From Heterostelium multicystogenum (Eukaryota > Evosea > Eumycetozoa > Acytosteliales > Acytosteliaceae): a stretch of 64,000 nucleotides of DNA. Location of the stretch: positions 1 to 64,000 of the forward strand of contig RCNN01000496.1 of the NCBI GenBank assembly GCA_003667245.1, written 5' to 3'. Each line of letters begins with the position of its first letter. Within the stretch, counting starts at the first letter, position 1. Below, one piece after another: positions 48,910 through 59,175 of the stretch. The notes below the pieces were generated by a model. It saw only the letters and a program-made list of their open reading frames with translations, was not told where the DNA came from and did no database searches. The position numbers and the translations under genes are program-made.

Positions 48910-49840
48910 TATTTATTATTATAACTGGATACTATAATATTGTAATCAAATTCTCTTGTTTATCTCCAACAAACATAAATGATAATAATAATAATAATAA
49001 TAATGATGAAAATATGATTTGATATTCTAATCTGACTACACTACTAAGTTTCTCTTCACTCTTCTGTTTACACTACTCCCATAAACTTCAAAATGATAAC
49101 TATCTCTTCGAAATCAAACACAACTAAGATTGGGATAGCTTTGATCAAATATAATGATATTGAATTGGTTTTGAAGGAACTACTCTATTTCTATGTCTCT
49201 TTCTCTTTCTCTTTCCTTTTCTATTTCTATTTCTATTCTAGTATATTCTTATGACTAAATAATATAATTAATAATGGTAAATGATTAGTTAATTAGTTAG
49301 GCTAAGCTTAGTTATATTTGTTGTTGAAAAAAATATAACAACAACCCACCAAGCAACAACAAACAAATTTATGTTAAATTAAAAAACAAAATTAATATGA
49401 AGCAAAGCTTGATTTTCACAACAAATTTTATTATTAAGAACAAGCAAGCAAAAAAGAAAAACAAAACTATCCAAAGTTTGGTTGAACAGATTTATGATGG
49501 TTGGTGTTGGTGATGATGCTGTTTTTATAATGAAATAATATTCTATTCTTAGTTGATTTTTAAAACAATATTTTTATGATTATGATTTATTATTATTTGT
49601 TATTTTTTAATTCTCTGTCTTATTATTTGTTCTTACTTGACTATTTTCGCTCCTATCTGTATTTGATAATCTATCTGTCTATCTCTTAAATTAGCAATCT
49701 TCTTCTCTATTTCTTACTTTTGTTTATTTATTTAAAAATTATAATTATTATTAATCAATCTTATCTCTTTTTTTGTTTTAATTAATAAAAAAACAATCCA
49801 AAATTTGATTTTAATTTTAATTTTAATATTATTAGTATTA

Positions 49841-49879
<39 letters not shown>

Positions 49880-50658
49880 TAAAATCAAATTATAAAGGAA
49901 ATAATAAAAATGATAATAATAAGATTTGGTGTGTTTATTTTTGTTTTAATTCTGTATTTGTTGTTTGCTCTGTTGTGTTGTTCACTCAGAATATGTGTGT
50001 GAGGATTAATTGTTGTTATTGGATTGGTTGTGGTGGTGGTGTGGTAGTGGCAGTTTTTGGTGTTGGATATATGTCTACAATAAACTTATATGTAATTTCT
50101 GTCTGTCTCTATCTCACCATATACATTCACTCTATTATAAAATGAATATAACATGATGTTGTTTGGTTGTTGTTGTTGTTTTAATTTTATTCATTCATCA
50201 TGCTAAATAAACATCGGGATATCAACTTTCACTCACTCAATTCTAATGAATATAATGAATAAAATGAATATTGAACAAACAAATAATAACAATACAAATA
50301 CTAAAACCAACACCGACCACTCCTAATTAAAATATAGTATATTATACTAAACCATTATATTTATGCTTCTCACTCTTTTTTGTATTCTATTATTATTATT
50401 ATTAGTAGTAGAAATGAGGATTGATGGTGCTTAGATATTATATATTATACTGTTTGTGTTTATTTACTTTAATATTGAAGATTGTTTTTTTTAAAATTAT
50501 ATTACTTAGTGTTTTATACAATTTCATTCATTTAGATTTGTTTAAAAAGGAACGGATGATAGAATCGATCGATAAGTTTAAATGAACATTATTAAGGTGT
50601 TATTTTTGAGCTACTCAGTTTCATAAAATAGGTGTTTGAAAAAAATTCATTGAATTTT
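48910..50658. other. Intergenic, no gene seen
   Basis: Upstream region of the ubiquitin protease gene. Simple repeats include (AAT)n at 48980-49003, CTTTCT repeats at 49196-49235 and a long (ATT)n tract at about 49843-49877. Nothing coding is supported. Confidence 0.5.
49843..49877. repeat. (ATT)n microsatellite
   Basis: About eleven uninterrupted ATT units in an A+T-rich spacer. Confidence 0.85.
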
Positions 50659-50938
50659 TTATCTAAAGGTTTGAAGATCTTTTGTTTTTTTCTTTCTAAA
50701 ATCTGAAAACAAAAACATATAATAAATAAATTAAAAAAATCAACTTTAATAAACTAAATAAATAAATATAATTTAAATTTTGATTTTTTAAATAAATATA
50801 AATCAAAAAAATTGTATTCAATATTTCCTTCTGATATTCCAATAGATAAATGGAATGTTTACCTGGAGTTAAAACATTCTGGTTAAAAGAAATGGATCGA
50901 TTCAACTTGGGTGTTGGTTCTCCACCTCTGACTTGCAT
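50659..50938 (-). CDS. Two-exon micro-gene encoding a 39-residue protein, unrecognised
   Basis: Exon 1 (50863-50938) starts ATG and encodes MQVRGGEPTPKLNRSISFNQ followed by NVLTP plus one base. A GTAAAC donor and a TTTTCAG acceptor define a 160-nt A+T-only-type intron (50703-50862). Exon 2 (50659-50702) completes the frame with DFRKKKTKDLQTFR and a TAA. Total coding length is 120 nt, exactly 40 codons with the stop, so splicing phase is consistent. Exon 1 is much richer in G and C than its surroundings. It lies about 195 bp downstream of the DCUN1-like gene on the same strand. The product would be small and basic (pI high) with no helix or signal seen. It could instead be part of a larger unrecognised transcript. 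Confidence 0.45.
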
Positions 50939-51132
50939 ACAGTTTGAAATGTAAATAAAACAATATGTTGCTCAAAACCAAGAATGGAAAATCAAAAAAA
51001 AAAAGTATCCAGAATTTCCAGAGGATCAGTGATTTGAATTTATTGGCTATTCATACAAATGATTTTATTTAATTGAATAACATATATGTAAATTTCTTCC
51101 TTTGTTTTATTTTCTTCTAAAAATATAAATCC

Positions 51133-52584
51133 CTACGATGATGATTTGGTCTTTAGCCAATCGACATACTCATCCAAAAGCACTGGCCAAGCTCCATTTT
51201 CATCATAGTTTGATGCATCTGGATTTATTGATTTAACAAACTCTGTAAATATTGAAATTGAATCGATCAATTAGATCTTAGTTAGTTCATTGTCACTTAA
51301 AAACAATAGCGTATTGTACAAATCATTCGGTTACATACCAAATATAGATAACCATTGGTCCATATTAATTCCTCTATAACTCTTTTGCTATATATATTGA
51401 TTGATTTTCGTTGTTAGTTAATTGATCAACACATCCAATCCTCGGATGCACTCTATAGTATTAAATGACCTACGTGATTTGTAAGATAATCAACCAATTG
51501 ACTGATATGTGGATATTTTACAGACAACACCAATGACATCATGTCACAGGCATTGCCAAGTTCCAGAATCTTATTTTCATTTTCCTTTGCGAATACAAAT
51601 GCAAATCTATATATATCCTTATAATTGTTTGGATCGTCCAAGTCCTTCTTGAAAATTGGGTAGATATGCCTGTAATCTGGGCAACGAATCAATGCTACAA
51701 TTGAAGATCTGTCAGTCTATATTTCAGCTAGATCTAAGAAGATTGATAGATAGATAGATTACCCTAAATCTGACAAACCTGTAATAAACTCTTGTCTTGT
51801 AAAGTAACCCATACTCTGTGCCTTCAAACGCCATGCCAAAACAAGTACAATAATCTAATTGAAATTATGATAGATTTGTTTAGTAATCGATTATTATATT
51901 GCTATTGATTAGATTGTTGGGTGGAATTGATAACCTACATCCTCTGGTTCTACATTTATATCCTTGCAAAGCTGTACCATACCATCTGGTCCAATTGCAT
52001 TTGTGTCCGGCTCTACACATTCAAACAGACAAACAAGTGTTAGTATCGAGCTAAATACCGTACATTACATGTAGATACAGCGTCATTATCCATCCTACCT
52101 TTATACTTTTCGAAAAAACTCTTCTAATCTCTTATTTCTGTCTGCAGCTGTGTTACTGCTGCCGACTGATTTGGATTGGTTGGACGTGGCTACGCTCTGA
52201 GTTGTGTTGCTGCTTGTTTTGCTACTATTGACTGCATTGTTGGATGCGGTGTTGTTCGATGCACCAGAAGGGTTTGCTTTGAGCCGTGCTATTGGTCGAT
52301 GCTGTATTATTGGTAGTGGGGTGGGATGTTGTATTTGTGATGGTATTATGTGCTGCTGAATCTGTTGATGAACATAAAGCAAGTATAAGTATAATCAATT
52401 CCTAAGATCAAAATCCAAAAAAAAGAAAAAACAATTTTCTCCGACTAACACAACATGGACATCGCAGCAGTCGGAATTCAACATCACAGATTGTGTGTCA
52501 ATCGGAATCACAATCAAACCTACCAGGCTTCTTTTTGATTGGAGTAGTTGGTGTTTTTTCTCTCTTTGATTGACCTCCTCCCAT
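51133..52584 (-). CDS. DCUN1/Dcn1-like cullin neddylation co-E3
   Basis: Promotes transfer of NEDD8 to cullins. The ATG at 52584 gives [20 protein letters not shown], whose Gly2 and Ser6 fit an N-myristoylation site as in membrane-bound DCNL3. A Ser/Asn/Thr linker follows (52100-52370). The PONY (DCUN1) domain is spread over several exons: [12 protein letters not shown], then [55 protein letters not shown], and the C-terminal [20 protein letters not shown] with [11 protein letters not shown], stop at 51133-51135. Introns of 60-170 nt separate them. Two extra T residues break the frame, one near 52269 in ACCCTTCTGG and one in the T6 run near 52111. The domain match is strong; myristoylation is a prediction. 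Confidence 0.88.
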
Positions 52585-53365
52585 TGCTCCTCTTTATCTT
52601 TCTGCTTCTAAGCTTTCTATCTATATTACACTCTATATATATATAAAATCTACTATCTATTGACTGATCTATCTCTATCTCTATCTCTATCTACAATACA
52701 ATTACTCGTTAATCAATATGTATTGCTATTAATATTGCGACTTGTTTTGCTATGATTGTTGTTATAATATATATACAGAAATATAGTTTTGATACAACGA
52801 ATTTAAATTGAATTTGTTGGTTGATTATTGTTATTGATGGTGAATTAAAGGATTGGAGCTAATTGATTTCGAAATCTTAAAAAAATTTAAAATTTAATTT
52901 GGTTGTATTGTTGTGATTTGCAAGCAATGTATGTATGTTGTCTGGGACTGCTGTACTAAACTATAGTTAATATTCTATACTGATTTAGAAGTAAATAATA
53001 TAATGATTATTATTAGTAAATTTATTTAAAGTTTTTTTGATAAAGTTAGTAAATAATATATATATAATAAAGGTTCATCAACAAGAATACAAAACTAAAC
53101 AATACAATTACAATGTCAAAAAAACACAATCAAACAATCAAACAAACAAATAAAACACAATATTTAATATTTAATATTTAAAAATGTATTTATTAATATT
53201 ATTATTATTAAAAAACAAATATGATATGATCACTTTCAAATTTAAACACTAGTGTATATTTTTGATTGTTTGATTGATTGATTGATCACCAACATTTCCT
53301 AAAATTTGTATTTATCTTTAGTGATAGATAATGAATGAATCAATGTCTGAATTCTATTCTATTCT
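52585..53365. other. Intergenic, A+T-rich
   Basis: Promoter side of the DCUN1-like gene, with CTATCT repeats at 52668-52692 and TATA-rich sequence; nothing else recognised. Confidence 0.45.
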
Positions 53366-53780
53366 TTAATGTTTTCCTGTTTTCGTTCTGATAGACAGCA
53401 CTTGTAATATTGCTAAACTTACTTAGCACTATAATAACAAACATATATATGCTGTAATATTTATTACCTTTTTGTATATATAATAACAATAGTATAAGTC
53501 TTTGTAATGAATTGAGAAATTGGGGTAGTTCTAAGTAATTAAAATAGCTATCAATCAATAACTTGAAAGTTTTGCTAGGAGGCAACAGTGTGCAAGCAGG
53601 TGCTGCTTGAAACGTTAAGGATGCCTAAAAATAAAAACTCAAACCAACCAATGTCGAAATTCAAATTAAATTATTCATTGAATGAATGTTGAATTTGGTG
53701 GATACTCAATTGGTCAAGTCTTCAAAAATAGTTCATTGATTTCTTAACTTTACTTGAACATAATGATCTGAACCAAGATA
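53366..53780 (-). CDS. Spliced gene of unknown function, 5' end unresolved
   Basis: Three exons join in frame on the minus strand. Exon A (53754-53780) encodes YLGSDHYVQ. Exon B (53468-53624) follows a GTAAAG...TTTTAG intron and encodes ASLTFQAAPACTLLPPSKTF then KLLIDSYFNYLELPQFLNSL and QRLILLLLYIQK. Exon C (53366-53400) follows a GTAATA...ACAAG intron and adds VLSIRTKTGKH and a stop. Exon B is richer in G and C than its flanks and has a coding look (Leu-rich helix after a Pro/Ala stretch). No start codon was found in an upstream exon; a possible exon with RPPHRSDHIACEALK lies near 54130-54190. I do not recognise the family. Confidence 0.35.
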
Positions 53781-54725
53781 CTAAACTCAAAGCAAAATAG
53801 GAAAGTAATCAAACCTTTATCAAATTAATATTAAAACAAAGGGATGGACATGTTATATTGTTGGAGGTTTGATATTAATTGTTAAAACACACTTCTTCAT
53901 CATTCATTCATTCTTCATTCATTCATTCATCATTCATTATCACTGTGATTTTCATTGTTTTGAATATTGATTCGGTATCATTGACATATCTTAGATTTTC
54001 CATTGATTTTGAACGGATGGTTAGCATTTATATGGATGATTATACAATTTATTTACATTGAAGTTTGAAGTTGTTGGTTTATCTTTAACTTGTTGTATAT
54101 GTATTTATCTGTTGTTTTTAAGTGCTTCACAAGCAATATGATCGGATCTGTGTGGAGGTCGTGATGAGGGTGATGTTTGTTTTATCATAAAATCCAAGCA
54201 AAAATCCAAAAAATAATTCCCAGACTCCTTCTAGAAACTTTGGTTTCATCATAATGACTAAAGCATTGATAATTTTGATTCCAATCCATCATGTTCTATT
54301 CTATGTTCTATTCTGTTCTGCTGTGTTCGATTACATCTTCTAAATGAGACAAAATGATTATGTTCTGTAGAGCTTCAATCTTGATATTATCTGTTCTTTT
54401 GCTGTATTGGTGCCTAAAAAGTACTCAATAGTCTTGATAATAGATAGTACTCAGATGTCAATGACTTTTCAAAGTGGTTTTCTGAATTCAATCAAAGAAC
54501 GAGTGGCATAGACAGACAGATTCATGTGGTAACATTAAAACAAAGATGAATGATGGAAGGGGAGGGGATGAAGGGATAAGGAGGGAGAGGAAGGGAGGGG
54601 AGCAAGTTCAATTCTATAAGAAGAGGAATGGGGAGGATTTTTGGAATTTGTTTTTATTTTGTTGAGGTTGTTGTGTTGGTTGATCCTTTAATATTGTTGT
54701 GGTGTTCTATTCTATAAAGTACAAT
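53781..54725. other. Intergenic with G-quadruplex-type tract
   Basis: Contains (ATTC)n repeats at 53902-53937, a possible short exon near 54130-54210 (minus), and a G-rich purine tract at 54555-54602. The remainder is A+T-rich. Confidence 0.5.
54559..54600 (+). other. Predicted G-quadruplex motif
   Basis: Six runs of three or four G on the plus strand (54559-54562, 54564-54567, 54573-54575, 54583-54585, 54593-54595, 54597-54600) separated by loops of 1, 5, 7, 7 and 1 nt, which meets the standard G3+N1-7 rule more than once. No C occurs in the tract. It lies about 125 bp 3' of the copper chaperone gene. Confidence 0.7.
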
Positions 54726-55092
54726 TTAAGCAACGACGGAACACTTCTTTCCGGTCTTTTGGATATTGGCCAACAACTCAGCAGATGAAAGCTTTTCACT
54801 GTCACAGACAACAGTCTTGGTTGGGACATCGATCTTAATGTTTGAGACACCCTCTAAATAATAATATATTAGTAACTTACAATCTCTAAAATCATGTACT
54901 AGTACATACCAAGCTTTGAGAGGATGGCATTAACGGCCTTTGAGCAACCACCGCAGGTCATGTCAACGTTGAAAGTGTACTATAATTTAAAATACATGAT
55001 AAATTAGAATGATGATCAACCAATTGGTCAAAGCCTTTAACCAAACTAAAAAAGTTCTACAAAGTATAGAATAGGATACATACAGTAGTCAT
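54726..55092 (-). CDS. atx1: Atx1/Atox1-type copper chaperone
   Basis: Cytosolic copper carrier that hands Cu(I) to P-type ATPases of the secretory pathway. Three exons: 55084-55092 (only nine bases, Met-Thr-Thr), 54910-54979 (YTFNVDMTCGGCSKAVNAIL) and 54726-54853 (EGVSNIKIDVPTKTVVCDSE, then a second helix and KKCSVVA). The total is 207 nt, 68 codons plus stop, exactly the size of the family. The metal site is MTCGGC (MxCxxC) in loop 1, and the conserved Lys of loop 5 is in TGKK. The beta-alpha-beta-beta-alpha-beta order fits an HMA domain. Introns are GTATGT...TATAG and GTATGT...TTTAG. No indels are needed. Codon use is rich in C-ending codons, suggesting good expression. Confidence 0.93.
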
Positions 55093-56810
55093 TTTTAGAT
55101 TATACAAAGGAGTATTATAAATATAACAATTATATAGATATATATATTATTTGTTGATTTTAGATTTTGAATGAATGAATTAATGAATGGTGTACATACT
55201 CTGACTTCAAATTTATAAAAACTTGTCATCAAAAAAAAAAAACAAAAAAACAACACAAAATATCAAAACAAAACAAAATTAAAATATTGTAATTCCATTC
55301 TATTCTAGTTAAAGAATATTCTTGTTGGGTTGTTGTTGGTTCTATTCCATTCACTTCACAGCCATCCATTCCCTGATATTAATATCAAGCAACAAACTAA
55401 TTATTATTATTATTATTATTATTTTAATTTAATTGTTTTTTATTTTAATTCTATTCTATTCTATTTATATTATTTAAAAATACATTAAACATCGTAATCA
55501 TTCCTCATCATCAACAGTTTATTTTTAATTATTGATCATTTGATGAGTTTTGGTTGGTTTATATGTCATCAAAAAAAATATACTAAGCCTTTGTCATAGT
55601 TAATATTATGTATTAATTGTGGTCTTAAGATTATTTATGAACAGGAACAACCATTTACTATTTTTCATTTGTTTATACAATTAAATAGAGATCTGTTTTT
55701 TTGATTGATCTGTGGGTATGTTTTAGTGTAAGTTTCATGTTTGTCTGACATATCTATCTTTGTAATATTAATATACGACAATATATTTTAATATTATCAA
55801 AATATTTTCAAGAAGGTTTGCCATTGCCATAAAAATAGATATACTCCTATTTAAAGCTTATGATCAGTTTAAATCTTTGGGAGATTTTGTTAAATCTTTT
55901 ATTTGGTTTGGTTTACACACCATTTGTCTTTGAATCAACAACTCCAAGAGTGATCACTTCACACAGTCAAAAACCAAAAAAAAAAAAAAAAAAAAAACCA
56001 AAAGAAATCAATAATAATAAAACAACGAGTGTAAAGGAATAGGAATTACAAAAAGCACTCACCTGAGGCAAACTACCACTCTAATAAGCTGATTTTAAAA
56101 ATTAAATAAAATAAATTCAAAACCATCACCTATTTTTATTACTGTAATTAAACAAACATCTAGTTATTAATAAATAACTAAATATATATATTTATAACTA
56201 ACTAGCTAGTTTTCTATTGTATAACAACAATAACAACAATAATAATAATAATAATAATAATAACAAAGAGATAAACAAATAAATAAATAGAAGTAGTAAT
56301 CGTAGTAGTAATAGTTGAGTATAGTAATAATAAAATATTACTTTTGCAATAAGCATTAGCTAAAACTTTGACTGACTTGCTACTACTTATTTTAGTGTTT
56401 GTTGTTTGTGATACACAATAATTTTTAAAAAAATTCATTTTTTGTTTTTTTTTTTTTTTGGTTTTCCTTTTTGTGAATTCAATACATTATTATTAGATAC
56501 AACAACACAACATTATTGTCATATATTACATTACATTTATTTGGTAATATAATAATATCAATAGTAGACTTAGTAGTAGTAGTCGTAGAAGAAGTTAAGG
56601 AGACTAAGAACTAGCACTAGCAACATCATCAACATCAACAACAGCCGCAGCAGTAGTAGAGTTGTCTTACTTTATCTTATCTATCTCTTTATATATACTT
56701 TCAATCATATATTATTATATATATTATATATTTTAGATATATATTTCATTTTAGTTAGTTAGTTAGTTAGAGTTTTATCTAGGTCTTATTTAGTGAACAG
56801 CAAAACAAGA
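55093..56810. other. Intergenic, divergent promoter region
   Basis: Between the divergent copper chaperone and MO25 genes. It contains (ATT)n at 55400-55422, an A23 run at about 55977-55999, an (AAT)n tract at 56235-56262 and a T13-type run near 56446-56459. Short frames in it look random. The last 150 bp, TATA- and TTAG-rich, are the likely MO25 promoter. Confidence 0.5.
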
Positions 56811-58420
56811 ATGAATATCTTTTTCAATAAGAAGCAGAAAACACCAACCGATTTGGTCAAGTCAATAAAGGAGAGAGTTTGGTAGTTATTGAGAAGTCAG
56901 GTCCAAACTCAAGAAATACAGAAAAGGTAATAGTATATTCTCTATAAATACTATTACAAACCAAAGAATAATTATTAATATTGATACACTATCGATTGTT
57001 GTTTTGTTGATAAATGATGATGATGATGATGATAATGATAATACTTGCTTGGTCCACTGATTTGATGGCTTGATGATTCAATTTCTACTATTTTGGTTAT
57101 TGGATAAATGTTGATGGATGATCATTAATTGTCGTTACGAAACTGATCTCGATTGATTAACAATTATGGCAATGGTTATGTTCTAAAAGGCATTGGAAGA
57201 ATTGTCAAAGTGTCTAACAGATATCAAGAAGATATTGTATGGTGACGCAGAGCACGAACCAAATCAAGAGAGTGCATCAGTGTTGGCCACTGAAATATGT
57301 TCGAGCGATCTTTTATCACTGATTATTAGAGATCTCGGTAAATTGGAGTTTGAGGCCAAAGAAGGATTTTCGCTCAGATATTCAACAACCTTTTGAGAAT
57401 TAAGAGTGGAGCCCGTTCACCAACTGTAGAATATATTACAAAGAACCCAGATCTATTAAATTCACTAGTCAAAGGGTGTGTATAGAGCTTGCGATTCAAT
57501 TTTGATTGGCTACTAACAGCAGTTCATCCACCTTAGATATGAACAACAGGATATTGCGCTGAATTGCGGAACTATGCTTAGAGAATGTATCAAACACGAA
57601 CACTTGGCTAAGGAGTTGCTATATTCACAAAACTTCTGGGAGTTTTTCAATTTTGTTGAGGTTTCTAATTTCGATGTTGCCTCCGATACCTTCGCCACCT
57701 TTAAGGAGCTGCTCACCAAACACAAGGCATTGAGCGCCGAGTTTTTAGAGAAGAATTATGATCAAGTAGGTTTGATTGACGATGAACATGATCACAACAG
57801 CAGCAGGTAAACTAATCTAACAACAATAATTCATAACATAGGTTTTTGAAAGATACACTATCTTATTGAATTCACAGAACTATGTAACAAGAAGACAATC
57901 AATTAAAGTATGTAGCAAAGTCCATTCTCAGCTATTTTGTCACTTCGTGGAGGCATGTGATTTTCTAACATCGTCGATCATTCATTCACTCTAATATAGC
58001 TTTTAGGAGAATTATTGCTGGATCGTTCCAATTTTAATATTATGACTAAATATATTAGCTCCGCTGTTAATTTGAAGTTGATGATGAATCTTTTGAGGGA
58101 CAAGAGTAAAAGTATCCAATACGAAGCATTCCACGTTTTTAAAGTATTCGTTGCCAACCCAAACAAAACAAAACCAATTTTGGACATCCTATCGAAAAAA
58201 CAAAGAGAAACTTATAATATTTTTATCACAGTTCCATACCGACAAGGGTAGGTATCATATTGTGGTTTCTCCACACCACAAACTTAATATTCTATTTTCC
58301 ACATTATATCTAACTTGTTGTATTTTTTTTCATTGAATTTAATCAATTACAGAGGAAGATCAATTCAATGATGAAAAGGCATTCTTGCTAAAGCAGATAC
58401 AAGCAATTCCAACTGATTAG
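56811..58420 (+). CDS. mo25: MO25/Cab39 scaffold protein
   Basis: Armadillo-like scaffold that with STRAD activates LKB1 and GCK/STE20-family kinases. The ATG at 56811 gives [20 protein letters not shown]. Exons then read [98 protein letters not shown] sequence near 57655, [29 protein letters not shown] and [16 protein letters not shown]. The end is [17 protein letters not shown], stop at 58418-58420. Introns are short GT-AG. Frame breaks occur near 56875 (an extra AG), 57365 and in the A6 run at 58195. Length after correction is close to the usual 340 residues. The call is secure. Confidence 0.92.
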
Positions 58421-59175
58421 GTTTTTGTAGTATTTTATCACTAGTTGTCGGCTCAACCTACCATGCAACAGTTCATCCATTCCATTTTGAAACCATAAAA
58501 AACAAGCAAAAAAAATACAAAAAAAAAAAAAAAACCAAAAAAACAACAAAGCAACAACCAAAACAAACAAATCATTAATCATTTAATTAAACTAAACTAA
58601 ATTTTGTAACTATTATAATTATATAATGTTTCATTTCCAACATTATAATGATAATTGTTGATAATCAGAACATTTAATAGAAAATAAAATAAATTAAAAA
58701 AAACTAAAATAATTTTAAAAAATTAACAAAGTCCATCTTAAGATATCTTTAATATGAGTATTATTGACTTGGTAATATATTAGCAAGAGTGTAATAATAA
58801 TAATAATTATAATTATAGTTATAGCTATAGTTTTATATTTATATGTACATGAAGTTATCTTGTTATTCTCCTATGCCATTGGTTTTTGAATCCCATTTTC
58901 AATGAAAAATCAAAGTAAAGTAGGTGTTGAACACACAGTTCTTATATTTTTTATATTTTATTTTATTTTTATTTTTTATTGGCATATTCCTAATTACCAA
59001 TTAGGTGGAGTGGTGTTTGTTACTCCTTTAAAAGACAGAATCTAAAACAACACTAACACCAACACTAACCACAACAGCAACAATCTATATAATAATATTT
59101 AATAATACTACTACAACACGTTCACTCAAATAATATTAGTAGATTAGATTACTTACAGTTGTCCTGTAGTTGTTC
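58421..59175. other. Intergenic, no gene seen
   Basis: 3' region of MO25 with A-rich runs (58505-58560) and the A+T-rich upstream region of the phosphoesterase gene. Confidence 0.5.
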
